Shown here piece after piece: positions 46,364 to 54,885 of a stretch of 64,000 nucleotides of DNA. Within the stretch, counting starts at the first letter, position 1; every line of letters begins with the position of its first letter. Both the position numbers and the translations under genes were made by a program. Source of the stretch: Advenella sp. S44. Its GTDB lineage: Bacteria; Pseudomonadota; Gammaproteobacteria; Burkholderiales; Burkholderiaceae_B. Where the stretch lies: positions 372,001 through 436,000 of the forward strand of contig NZ_NEXS01000001.1 in NCBI RefSeq assembly GCF_002810445.1, read 5' to 3'. The notes under the pieces are model-generated. The model searched no databases. It saw only the letters and a program-made list of their open reading frames with translations, and had not been told where the DNA came from.

Positions 46364-47929
46364 TTATTTTCCGATTTTATAGCCGCTTTTTTCCAGACTC
46401 CAAGCCTGGTGAGTGTCCAAAGAGAGCTCCTTTTTTTGAATCCGCTGCGTGGCGGTTTTCGGGAACGCATCAATAAATTCGATATAGCTCGGCACCTGAA
46501 AATATGGCAAGCGGGATTCGCTCCATTTAATGAGTAGCAATGGATCTATGCTGCTCCCGCTTTTTGGCCGTATGAACAATTTCAACTCATCTTCACCGAT
46601 ATCACTTGGAACCCCAACGAGTGCAGTTTCTTCGACCTGCGGGTGTTCCGCGAAAACGCGCTCAACCTCCCAGGCCGATATATTGATTCCCCGGCGACGC
46701 AACATGTCTTTTTTGCGCCCGGCATAATAATAAAATCCATCGCTGTCCTGCCTGCCCAGATCGCCGGTGCAGAACCAATCACCTCGTCTGGAAGAGTGCT
46801 CAGCCTCTGGATTCTCAAAATATCCCAGAAAGGCCAAGCCCGGGACTCTTGCTTTGATTGCTATTTCTCCGGATTGACCCTCTTTAACCGGATCGCCATT
46901 GTCATCCAGCAATTGAATATCAAAGTAGTCCAATGGTTTCCCAACGGATCCCTTTGGCCCGTCAGGGTTTACGGTGACAAAGGTTATCATTTCGGATAAC
47001 CCATACCCTTCTCTCATTTCCACGCCGAAACGCTTGGAAAAGTCATCCCACAGATGGGGAGGACAGCCGCCGCCCCATGCAATTTTCACAGAATGCTCCC
47101 GGTCGGACGTTTTGGGCGGCTGTTTCAGCAACATCGGAACCACCGTACCCAGGTAATGAATGTGGGTAGCACCATAGCGTTTGGCATCGTCCCAGAATCT
47201 GGAGGCACTAAACCTTTCGAGCATGGCCAATGTCGTTCCTCCAATTAATGCTGAAATCACGACGGCAACACCAGCACCGTGATGCAACGATTCCCATAGC
47301 AGGAACACATCGCCCGGATCCGGCTGAGTCAGTCTTAGTATCGCTTGCGGTCCAGCGCGCAGCGTGCGATCCGACTTGAGCACTCCTTTGGGCGCGCCGG
47401 TCGTTCCGGAACTGGGAGTCAAGGCCAAAATATCGTCAGGACCAATATCTACGCCAGGGGAGGCAGCTTCGTATTGTTTATAATTTTCAAAGGCAAATGA
47501 ATCATCTGCGTTGCCTCTCCAAAATGTAATCGGCAGCGACACCGAAACATCATCAAGATTTGTGGAATAGGCAGCATCGGCAATCATAGCCACCGGGCGC
47601 AAACTTTCAAACACATGCTTTAGTGCTGCACCTTTCAAGTGAATATTCACCGGAATCCGTACCGCCTTTACCTTGGCAAGCGCAAATAAAGTCAGAATAT
47701 GGTCTGGATGATTAGGCAGCATCACCGCGACTCGGTCTCCTGGCTTTACGCCTTGTGCCAGGAGATAATTTCCGAGCCGATTAACAGATTCGTTGATTTC
47801 CCTTAATGAATATTTTTGTTCCTTGAACTGCAGGAAAGTGGTATCAGGAGCCTCCTGTGCGCGTCGATCAAGCAAGGATGAAAGAGACTCTTCGGGTACC
47901 GGGTCAATATCGATATGAGTGTAAGACAT
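46364..47929 (-). CDS. AMP-dependent acyl-CoA ligase
   Basis: A 521-residue ANL ligase. The P-loop TPSSGTTGAPKGVLKSD and the hinge WFCTGDLGR are intact. The A10 segment reads PKTATQRIQKKEL, with Arg at the usual catalytic Lys and a Lys four residues on, a variant seen in some CaiC-type ligases. The start ATG (MSYTHID) fits the family N-terminus; the frame runs 26 codons upstream into the neighbouring crotonase gene. Activates the operon's acid. Confidence 0.85.
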   Translation of the reverse strand: MSYTHIDIDPVPEESLSSLLDRRAQEAPDTTFLQFKEQKYSLREINESVNRLGNYLLAQGVKPGDRVAVMLPNHPDHILTLFALAKVKAVRIPVNIHLKGAALKHVFESLRPVAMIADAAYSTNLDDVSVSLPITFWRGNADDSFAFENYKQYEAASPGVDIGPDDILALTPSSGTTGAPKGVLKSDRTLRAGPQAILRLTQPDPGDVFLLWESLHHGAGVAVVISALIGGTTLAMLERFSASRFWDDAKRYGATHIHYLGTVVPMLLKQPPKTSDREHSVKIAWGGGCPPHLWDDFSKRFGVEMREGYGLSEMITFVTVNPDGPKGSVGKPLDYFDIQLLDDNGDPVKEGQSGEIAIKARVPGLAFLGYFENPEAEHSSRRGDWFCTGDLGRQDSDGFYYYAGRKKDMLRRRGINISAWEVERVFAEHPQVEETALVGVPSDIGEDELKLFIRPKSGSSIDPLLLIKWSESRLPYFQVPSYIEFIDAFPKTATQRIQKKELSLDTHQAWSLEKSGYKIGK

Positions 47930-47963
47930 AAGTGTATCAGCAGGTTCCAAGCAATTAAAATTT

Positions 47964-48746
47964 TCAGACGGACTGAGGGTTCGATTTTTTAGCTGCTCTT
48001 TCCGCAAAGAATTTTTCCATCATTTTGGCCGGCTCGCCCGAGGCATAACATTCACGATGGATACGCGTCGCAGCAGCAATGGCTTCCCGAAAGCTCGCTT
48101 CGGTTATCTCCTTGAAGCGCGCCTTATCCATTCGCATGGCAATCGGCGGCTTCGAGGCCAGCTCCCTGGCGATTTCCAGACTTTTTGAAAATACCTCTGA
48201 TTGCGCAACAAGATGATGAATCAGCCCAATTTGATGCCCCTCTTTGGCATCCATCATTCTCCCTGTCAACGTCAACTCTGTGGTTCTGGACAAGCCAAGC
48301 ATTTCACGCATAATCCAGGGCCCGGTCACGCTGGCAATGCCGGAGTTAATCTCTGGTTGCCCTATCTTTACTCCCGGGTGTGCAACGCGGATATCTCCCA
48401 GTAACGACACTTGAAATGCAGACCCTGCCGCCGTTCCATTTAGCGCCATCACAATAGGCTTGGGGAAACTGCGCAGCGCGTCATAATATCGTTCCCATTC
48501 TCCGATCCACTCCTCTGCCCTGTCGCCATCAAAATCATGAGCTTCGTTTAAATCCTGTCCGGCCGAGAATGCCCGGTCTCCTGCACCGGTAATAATAAGG
48601 GCTCGCACTTGCTCATTTTTTGCCGCTTGCTCTATGGTGTCGATAATTTCAGTGCGCATGTCTGTATGCCAGGCGTTCAGACATTCAGGGCGGTTCAGTG
48701 TCAGCACCAGTACCGAATCCATCATTTCGTTTTTTATGTATTGCAT
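47964..48746 (-). CDS. Enoyl-CoA hydratase/isomerase (crotonase)
   Basis: A 260-residue crotonase whose ATG has AAGGA nine bases upstream. FSAGQDLNEAHDF and NGTAAGSAFQVSLLGD are the CoA loops. Gln stands at the first catalytic Glu, and the second Glu is kept in IGQPEINSGIASVTG. It follows the Bug gene by 20 bases and is divergent in sequence from the other crotonase of the same operon. Confidence 0.84.
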   Translation of the reverse strand: MQYIKNEMMDSVLVLTLNRPECLNAWHTDMRTEIIDTIEQAAKNEQVRALIITGAGDRAFSAGQDLNEAHDFDGDRAEEWIGEWERYYDALRSFPKPIVMALNGTAAGSAFQVSLLGDIRVAHPGVKIGQPEINSGIASVTGPWIMREMLGLSRTTELTLTGRMMDAKEGHQIGLIHHLVAQSEVFSKSLEIARELASKPPIAMRMDKARFKEITEASFREAIAAATRIHRECYASGEPAKMMEKFFAERAAKKSNPQSV

Positions 48747-48766
48747 TTTCAATTCCTTCAACGTAT

Positions 48767-49759
48767 TCAGTTAGATATTTTCAGATCCGTATCATTGATG
48801 ATCTGGTTCCATTTTGTGATTTCAGCTTCAACCATGTCTGTAGCCTGCGCCCGATCTCCAAGCGTGGCCGTCACGCCCTGCTGCGAGAACTTTTTGATTA
48901 CTTCGGGATCGGCAAGCGCTTTCTGCAAACCGTTGTTTAGTTTTTCCACAATATTGTCGGGCGTATTTTTAGGAACCAGAATGCCAAATAACGACGTGGC
49001 CTCTACACCCGATAGACCCTGATGCGCCAGTGTTTCTACATTAGCGAGCTGAGGGATCTTGGAATCTCCGGCAATACCAAGCACCTTGATCTTGCCGGAG
49101 GGCACATTGGCAAGCGTGATAGGCGTTGTTGCAAATAAAAGCTGAATCTGATTGGAAAGCAGATCCGTCATAGCTGGCGCGGCACCCCGGTATGGCACAT
49201 GCAATATATCGACCTTCGCACGCAGCTTGAACAGCTCCCCGACGGCATGTTCAAGAGACCCCGGTCCAGACGAGCCGAAGGCAATTTTGGCCGGATTTTT
49301 ATGCAGATAGGCAATTAACTCCGAGACGTTATTGGCTGGCACGTCTTTATTCGCGATCAAAGAAACGGGCAGTTTTCCGACAACGGCAACCGGTTCGAAA
49401 TCCTTTTGCAGGTTATACCCGACTGCTTTTTCTCCCAAAAGCTTACTGCTTAACGAGTAAGACGAGAGTGCAGCCATAAGCAAGGTGTAACCGTCTGCCT
49501 TGGAGCGAGCAACATATTGCGCGCCGATATTACCGGTAAAGCCTGCTTTATTTTCCACCACAACCGGAACTTCCAGATTTTCAGCCAATGCCTGAGCCAG
49601 AATACGGCCCACGGTATCAACAGCGGCGCCAGCATTGTATGGCACCACCAAATTTACCGGTCTCTCAGGGTATTCCTTGGCCATACTACAACACGAAAAA
49701 ATCAAGCCCAGGATGGCGAGAGTCACTTTGCCTCCTGCATTTCTAAAACGCACACTCAT
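48767..49759 (-). CDS. Bug-type (TctC) periplasmic binding protein
   Basis: A 330-residue Bug receptor and first gene of the operon. GGGAGA precedes the ATG at 49759. The leader ends FSCCSMAKEYPERP; the Cys pair at its end leaves open a lipoprotein anchor, though the lipobox is imperfect. VPYNAGAAVDTVGR, KADGYTLLMA and HVPYRGAAPAMTD are family signatures. Confidence 0.9.
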   Translation of the reverse strand: MSVRFRNAGGKVTLAILGLIFSCCSMAKEYPERPVNLVVPYNAGAAVDTVGRILAQALAENLEVPVVVENKAGFTGNIGAQYVARSKADGYTLLMAALSSYSLSSKLLGEKAVGYNLQKDFEPVAVVGKLPVSLIANKDVPANNVSELIAYLHKNPAKIAFGSSGPGSLEHAVGELFKLRAKVDILHVPYRGAAPAMTDLLSNQIQLLFATTPITLANVPSGKIKVLGIAGDSKIPQLANVETLAHQGLSGVEATSLFGILVPKNTPDNIVEKLNNGLQKALADPEVIKKFSQQGVTATLGDRAQATDMVEAEITKWNQIINDTDLKISN

Positions 49760-50183
49760 CAATGTCTCCCAACGTGATGTCACTTTATAAGAAAATAATA
49801 TTGCCTAGCAATAATCAATTATTGTATAGAAATATATTATCATTGAAATTGGGGTATACCCGTGAAATTGTCGGTAGACGGTCAAGAAGTATCGGAATGC
49901 CATGCGTTGTTAGCAGTCGCTTTATTTTTGATCTATTTTCTGAAGCACCGCTGGACAGCCCATACCATTAATGTCGCTAGCGACATACAGTCGCTGTGAG
50001 TAAGTCGAATGAATTGGATTCTGCTGGCGCTAATCAGACAGGCAACGTTGGTACGCAGCAATGGATTTCGCAGAGCCAGCTTATCCACGCTGCGCCAACT
50101 TCCATTTGAATCGAGGAGCCGCTCTATGGGCTACGCACAGCTCATAGCCGGCGCATTTAATCGAATACCAACAAGCATGCCAT
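49760..50183. other. Non-coding gap upstream of the Bug gene
   Basis: A 424-bp stretch whose left part is AT-rich and should hold the promoter of the Bug-led operon. I see no gene, repeat or clear dyad in it. Confidence 0.4.
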
Positions 50184-50747
50184 TCACTCCCCTGCCTGCG
50201 CCTTTTTCCGCTGTTTCGCAATAAACCGCGCCTTTTTCTCTTTATTTCCACACGTACCCATATCGCACCATCTGCGGGTACGACTCTGGCTGGTATCAAA
50301 GAACGCGGCCTGGCAACTGGGTGATGCACACAAGGCCAGTTTTCCGTCTCGCTCGCCTGCCAGAATGCTGATCGCATCGGCGGCGATCACGCCCAAGGCA
50401 TCTTCCATGCTTGAGGTCGAGCCAAGCTTCCATTGCCGCTTGCCGTCGGGTGTCAGAAACGCGGCGGCCGTGCCCTGTGCGCTGAAGTCATTGATGACCT
50501 GCACAGCCGATGCAGGCAGCGCACCCCCGATCGCAGCAGCGGTCGCAGCAGCGTGAATCGCCTCCCTTAACTCCCGCGCGCGGTTGAACTGGGCTGTGGT
50601 ACACGTTTTTACCGCCAGGCCATAGACGGCCAGCCAGTCAACAAGCCGCTGCGGCGTAGGAATACGCTCAATAGGATTGCCGCAACGCTCGGAAAGCGTC
50701 CCCGTGAAGCTGGTTGCCAGAACATTACCGAGGCTATAGATTGCCAC
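50184..50747 (-). CDS. CGNR zinc-finger (DUF1470/ABATE) protein
   Basis: A protein of about 187 residues with the ABATE domain followed by a C-terminal CGNR zinc finger: LCASPSCQAAFFD then RRWCDMGTCGNKEKKARF, four Cys and the CGN motif. Such proteins are stress-response or transcription-linked by prediction. The GTG start at 50747 is favoured by GGAG in front of it; the frame continues six codons. It borders the AT-rich island on its left and looks like normal chromosome. Confidence 0.82.
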   Translation of the reverse strand: MAIYSLGNVLATSFTGTLSERCGNPIERIPTPQRLVDWLAVYGLAVKTCTTAQFNRARELREAIHAAATAAAIGGALPASAVQVINDFSAQGTAAAFLTPDGKRQWKLGSTSSMEDALGVIAADAISILAGERDGKLALCASPSCQAAFFDTSQSRTRRWCDMGTCGNKEKKARFIAKQRKKAQAGE

Positions 50748-51116
50748 ACCTTTTCTCCGAACCAATAATCATAAGCTTTCTGGATCGACAGTAAGCTCGG
50801 CAATTATTTTTGCACGCCGACTAACAACTCATTCGCACTATCAGCTCATAGTCACAGTACTCGGCACGGCTATAACCCGCAGTAAGTGCACTCAATATAT
50901 CAGCGCAACAGCAAGATCGATTCGATTGTGGAGCGAAAGCAGACGTAGGCACGAAAAGCATTGAATAGAGTAAGCAACGTTTTTTATAAGAACCCATTTT
51001 TTTGATCTAGGTAAATTACTTTTAAAAATCGAATAGATAAAATGCCAGCATAAATTAATCGAATACCCGACGAAAAATAGCAGATTTGTCTTGATTGAAA
51101 TGCTGGAAGTGCGCCA
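50748..51116. other. AT-rich upstream region of the island operon
   Basis: A 369-bp stretch that becomes markedly AT-rich from about 50880 onward. It should contain the promoter of the operon at 51117. No gene of its own, attachment site or tRNA remnant is visible. Confidence 0.4.
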
Positions 51117-52082
51117 ATGATAAGACAAACGTCGACATATTCAGAAAAATTTAGGAGACTCGAATTGATTCAAAAGCGCCGTGTGGTCGGAAACTCGAAG
51201 GGGTCCATAACGCTAGTAGACTGTACTCTGCGCGATGGAGGATATCTGAATGGCCATTCTTTCACGGACCACCAGATTGAAGTAATACTTCAAATTCTCT
51301 CAAATTCCGGTGTTAACTATATAGAGGTAGGCTATTTTAAACGCCGGAATTATGATCCTCGAACCCCGACTATCGGCCAATGCCCAAAACAATTCCTACA
51401 ATCGCTCCCTACGTTACTATCTGCTGAATACCTAGTTATGATTCCTCCGGACCACGTCCAAGTAGACGATTTGAAGGAGCTAGTAGGCACGAAAATATCT
51501 GGAGTACGGTTTACCTGCAGCGAAGGCAATATTAATACCGTTTCCGCACTGGGAAAAAGATGTAAAGACTTAGGCCTCAAAACCTGCGCCAATATCATAC
51601 GAATTAGTGAGCTTAACAAAACTCAATTAAGACAAATGGTTAGACAATTGCATGCCAGCGGGCTAGACGCAATATATGCAGCAGATTCCAATGGAGCGCT
51701 TTACCCGGAACAAGTGGCTGTAATCGTCAACGAAATACGAAATCATTACGATGGATCCATTGGATTTCATGGCCATGATTCAATACATCTTTCGGTAGCA
51801 AACGCACTGGCTGCGATTAGAGCTGGCGCTACATGGATTGATGGGACAATAGGCGGAGTCGGCAAAGGCGGTGGAAACGCGCCAATAGAAGTATTGTTGG
51901 CTCAAGCTGCTCAATCAGAAAGAAGAGCTATCGATATAGACGGGTTCGCGACGGCTCTGCCTTATTTTGATCAGGACTTTTTCCCGAATCGCTTCACAGA
52001 AAGACTTAACAACGTGTTGTATGGAATAGAAAATCTGAATCTCGATGCGATCAAAGAACGCCAAAATCCTCATCTCAGTTAA
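51117..52082 (+). CDS. DRE-TIM aldolase (4-hydroxy-2-oxovalerate aldolase-like)
   Basis: A 321-residue HMGL-like TIM barrel. The metal/active-site motif DCTLRDGGYLN is at residues 35-45, the metal-binding HGH at 218-220 and GKGGGNAPIE at 249-258, closest in style to DmpG/MhpE aldolases. No acylating aldehyde dehydrogenase partner is encoded. It would join or split a 2-oxo acid and an aldehyde or acyl donor. GGAAG precedes the ATG. First gene of a five-gene operon in an AT-rich island; 12 bases before the next gene. Confidence 0.82.
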   Translation: MIRQTSTYSEKFRRLELIQKRRVVGNSKGSITLVDCTLRDGGYLNGHSFTDHQIEVILQILSNSGVNYIEVGYFKRRNYDPRTPTIGQCPKQFLQSLPTLLSAEYLVMIPPDHVQVDDLKELVGTKISGVRFTCSEGNINTVSALGKRCKDLGLKTCANIIRISELNKTQLRQMVRQLHASGLDAIYAADSNGALYPEQVAVIVNEIRNHYDGSIGFHGHDSIHLSVANALAAIRAGATWIDGTIGGVGKGGGNAPIEVLLAQAAQSERRAIDIDGFATALPYFDQDFFPNRFTERLNNVLYGIENLNLDAIKERQNPHLS

Positions 52083-52094
52083 TGGAGCAATCAA

Positions 52095-52865
52095 ATGAGT
52101 GAATTTTTACAGTCTTTACGAAATAAGATCAATACACGGAGAAAAATGACAAGCCCGCTGTACCAAACGGTCCTTTCGGGCAACGCGAGCAAGCGGCTAC
52201 TCCAACAGTTTGTGATAAACCGCTTCCCAATAAAAAATCATTGGACCCGTAATATCCTAGGCATTGCATCACGAATTCCGGATCACCCCATTCGTACAGA
52301 ACTGGTCGAAAATGTATTTGAAGAAGAAACGGGTTATTTTAGTAAATCCAAACGACACCTGGAAACTTTTGTTGACTTTGGGAAATGTGTTGGGGTATCG
52401 CAGCAGCAAATTAATGCAGCACCCCTGCTGCCCGAGACCAAGGCTGTGATTGAACACAATATTGAGGCCTGCAATACGGAGATTCATTTTACCGCTGGAG
52501 TTGCGTCTGTACTATTACTTATGGAAGGGCAGCCTCCTGTGGTCACAAATGAAAATAAATCCATGCTTTCTGTTATGAAAGACGTATATAAGCTTCCCGA
52601 AGAAGGATATGAATTTTTTGTTCATCATGCCAGTAATGTAGAGCTAAACAATGGTAGTTTCGCTGCGGTCAGTGAATTAGAAGAGGATCACGCTGCCACC
52701 GCAGAGAAAATACTGGAGATATATTGCAACACGGATGAATTAAAAATACAGGCGCTTAAATACTTGGATCGCGCAATTGACCGAAGACATGCACACTTCG
52801 ATGCCATATATAACCTATTCTACGATGCATCAGAGCCTCCGTTTAGATTTGATGAGGAGGAATAG
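52095..52865 (+). CDS. Heme-oxygenase-fold (PqqC/TenA-like) putative diiron oxidase
   Basis: A 256-residue all-helical protein of the iron-containing redox/TenA-like superfamily. Candidate metal ligands recur as in HDO enzymes (UndA, SznF, BesC): [13 protein letters not shown] (residues 76-88), Glu144 in LLMEGQPP, His177/178 and ELEEDH ending at His199. HDOs oxidise amino-acid or fatty-acid substrates, often cleaving C-C bonds or oxidising nitrogen. GGAG lies before the ATG. The assignment of ligands is by eye and the reaction is unknown. Confidence 0.72.
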   Translation: MSEFLQSLRNKINTRRKMTSPLYQTVLSGNASKRLLQQFVINRFPIKNHWTRNILGIASRIPDHPIRTELVENVFEEETGYFSKSKRHLETFVDFGKCVGVSQQQINAAPLLPETKAVIEHNIEACNTEIHFTAGVASVLLLMEGQPPVVTNENKSMLSVMKDVYKLPEEGYEFFVHHASNVELNNGSFAAVSELEEDHAATAEKILEIYCNTDELKIQALKYLDRAIDRRHAHFDAIYNLFYDASEPPFRFDEEE

Positions 52866-52870
52866 CCATT

Positions 52871-53737
52871 ATGGGCAAAGTCGCCTATCATGCAGGATCT
52901 TATATAGATGAGAGAGACGCTGTAATTCCCGTATCCGCTTTAGCTATGCGCTATGGTCTCTCTATATTCGAAGGTATTCGCGCATATAAATCTCGCTCTA
53001 ATTCAATCGTCTTGTTTAGACTAAACCAACATATCGAAAGACTCAGAAACTCACTTGAAGTAGTGGGATTCCCAGATCCCGGAATCGACGAGCTGCCGGT
53101 GATTATCGAGCGTCTCATTGTGGAAAATTCAATCTCGGACGATTGCTATATACGCCCGAGCATTCACGCGATAAACGACGGCGACATGGGCAGTACGATT
53201 TCGCCTGCAATGACAGTGACAATAAAGCAAATGGGCCGAAAAACTTGGCTTAAAGATAATAGGCTGGCCAAGGTTGCCACTTCAAGCTGGAGAAAGGCCT
53301 CTGCTGATATTTACCCTCCCGCTTTGAAGTGTATATCCGCATATACCATTCCATTCGTCGCAGGCAAAATTGCTTGTTCGAAAGGGTATGATTTCCCGAT
53401 ATTCCTCAGTAAAGAAGGATATGTCAGTGAAGCTCCTACCTCAGCTATTTTTATAGTATCTAAAGGGGAGTTAAAGACGCCTTCTCTAGAAAACTGCCTA
53501 CTTCCGAGCATTACTCGGCAAGCGGTAATAGACATGGCTGATGAATTGAATATACCCGTTAATGAAGAATCTTTGACCGTACAGGATTTATATCTAGCAG
53601 ACGAAGCTTTCTTATGCGGAACCGGTCTTGAGTTTGCCCCTATTGAATCAATCGACTCATACAGACTGCGACAATGTGTGGCTAGACCAATAACGCGTCG
53701 AGTGATTGACTACTATTTCGAAATAGTAAGGAGTTGA
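52871..53737 (+). CDS. Class IV PLP aminotransferase (BCAT/DAAT-like)
   Basis: A 288-residue fold-type IV aminotransferase. FEGIRAY is at 33-39, the catalytic Lys at 153 in PPALKCISAY, the cofactor-contacting Glu at 187 in GYVSEAP, LLPSITRQAV at about 210-219 and AFLCGTGLEFAPI near the C-terminus. It would place or remove an amino group on a 2-oxo acid, fitting the product of the aldolase two genes upstream. Five bases separate it from the HDO gene; GGAGG is the ribosome site. Confidence 0.85.
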   Translation: MGKVAYHAGSYIDERDAVIPVSALAMRYGLSIFEGIRAYKSRSNSIVLFRLNQHIERLRNSLEVVGFPDPGIDELPVIIERLIVENSISDDCYIRPSIHAINDGDMGSTISPAMTVTIKQMGRKTWLKDNRLAKVATSSWRKASADIYPPALKCISAYTIPFVAGKIACSKGYDFPIFLSKEGYVSEAPTSAIFIVSKGELKTPSLENCLLPSITRQAVIDMADELNIPVNEESLTVQDLYLADEAFLCGTGLEFAPIESIDSYRLRQCVARPITRRVIDYYFEIVRS

Positions 53738-53744
53738 AATAGTA

Positions 53745-54452
53745 ATGAATAAAAGTCTGTTAGTTGTTGTGGCGCATCCTGGTGATTTCGTGTGGCGAGC
53801 TGCAGGGGCTATCCTAATACATCGAGCTGCTGGTTGGAGCGTAAAAGTAGTCTGCTTGACTTTGGGTATAAAAGGGGAGGCTGGAAAATTATGGAAAGAA
53901 GAAGGTGCAAACTACGTACATGTACAAAAGACTCGCGAAGCCGAAACCCGGGAAGCAGCAAAGTCATTAGGAGCAGAATTAGAAATTTTACATCTTGACG
54001 ATTACCCTTTAGAAGTAGATAAGGATGTAACAATTCAATTGAATAAAATAATTAGAGTGTGCCGACCAGACGTGATTTTAACGCATTCACCAATCGACCC
54101 CGGTAATGTAGATCATGCGAATACTTGTGAAATGGTAATTCAAGCTCGTACTTTTGCCTCCGCTCCAGGGTACGGCGCTGATATGGTTTCTCCTCCTAGC
54201 CTGTTTCACTTCGAGCCACACCAGCCTGAATTATGCGATTTCAAAGCCGACACTTTTTTAGATATAACGAGTGTATGGAGGCAAAAGAAAGAAGCTTTTC
54301 AAAAAATACAGTCGCAACAAGGCGTCTGGGACTATTACGAGAGAGTGGCTCTACAACGCGGAACGCAAGCAAGTCGGCGATCATCGCATACGATTACGCA
54401 TGCAGAAGCTTTTCAGCGTGCCGGCCCAGCTATGGTGAAAATTCTTGAGTAA
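53745..54452 (+). CDS. GalB-like hydratase (PIG-L/LmbE fold)
   Basis: A 235-residue PIG-L-fold protein. The zinc motif reads AHPGDFVWR (residues 10-18) where deacetylases have AHPDDE: zinc-ligand His and second Asp are kept, the catalytic-base Asp is Gly. The distal His is in GNVDHANT. FHFEPHQPELCDF, TFLDITSVW and RVALQRGTQASRR match 4-oxalomesaconate hydratase GalB of gallate degradation. Hydration of an unsaturated oxo acid is thus more likely than deacetylation. Seven bases after the aminotransferase. Confidence 0.8.
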   Translation: MNKSLLVVVAHPGDFVWRAAGAILIHRAAGWSVKVVCLTLGIKGEAGKLWKEEGANYVHVQKTREAETREAAKSLGAELEILHLDDYPLEVDKDVTIQLNKIIRVCRPDVILTHSPIDPGNVDHANTCEMVIQARTFASAPGYGADMVSPPSLFHFEPHQPELCDFKADTFLDITSVWRQKKEAFQKIQSQQGVWDYYERVALQRGTQASRRSSHTITHAEAFQRAGPAMVKILE

Positions 54453-54846
54453 CGTTTTTTGTAATTGTAGTTACGTTGGTGGGTTAACTTATGCTTTCTG
54501 CATAGATGGTCAACTCGGAAATCCGTCTTTCGTGCTTCTATCTAAGAATAGTAGAATAGTTGAACGAAAGATGGTTCTCGGCATTGCAAATCGTTATAGC
54601 TGCGAGGTTACATTGGCAGAATGGCAGCCCGCTACTTCCACATTTAAGTTGAGATATTTCACGTCTAGTGGAGAAATTGACTTTTGTGGGCATGGAACGC
54701 TCGCAGCCGCTGCCTGGCTATCCAAGTTTCACTCTATTGGCGCACCGATGGAGTTTAGTGTATTGGGCGGTAGCGTAATAGTAGACAGATTCGGACAAAA
54801 TGAATGGGGCTATAGGCAGGCAACGTTCAGTTTGATAGAGCTATTT
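54445..54846 (+). pseudogene. PhzF-like isomerase, truncated by IS
   Basis: The N-terminal 134 codons of a PhzF/diaminopimelate-epimerase-fold protein (family length about 260-300). GNPSFVLL, EVTLAEW and RYFTSSGEIDFCGHGTLAAAAWL are family signatures. The likely start is a TTG overlapping the end of the GalB-like gene. The frame enters the IS element at about 54847 and the rest of the gene is not found on the other side. It was probably the fifth gene of the operon. Confidence 0.75.
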
Positions 54847-54885
54847 TGTAAATACCCCATCTTTAATACACCACACACATAGAAT

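Noticed and set aside
50892-51128. A 78-codon reverse-strand frame upstream of the aldolase
   Set aside because: Overlaps the aldolase start, composition follows AT-richness, and it has no family features.
53745-54452. N-acetylglucosamine/LmbE-type deacetylase
   Set aside because: The deacetylase base is missing and the sequence matches GalB-specific segments.
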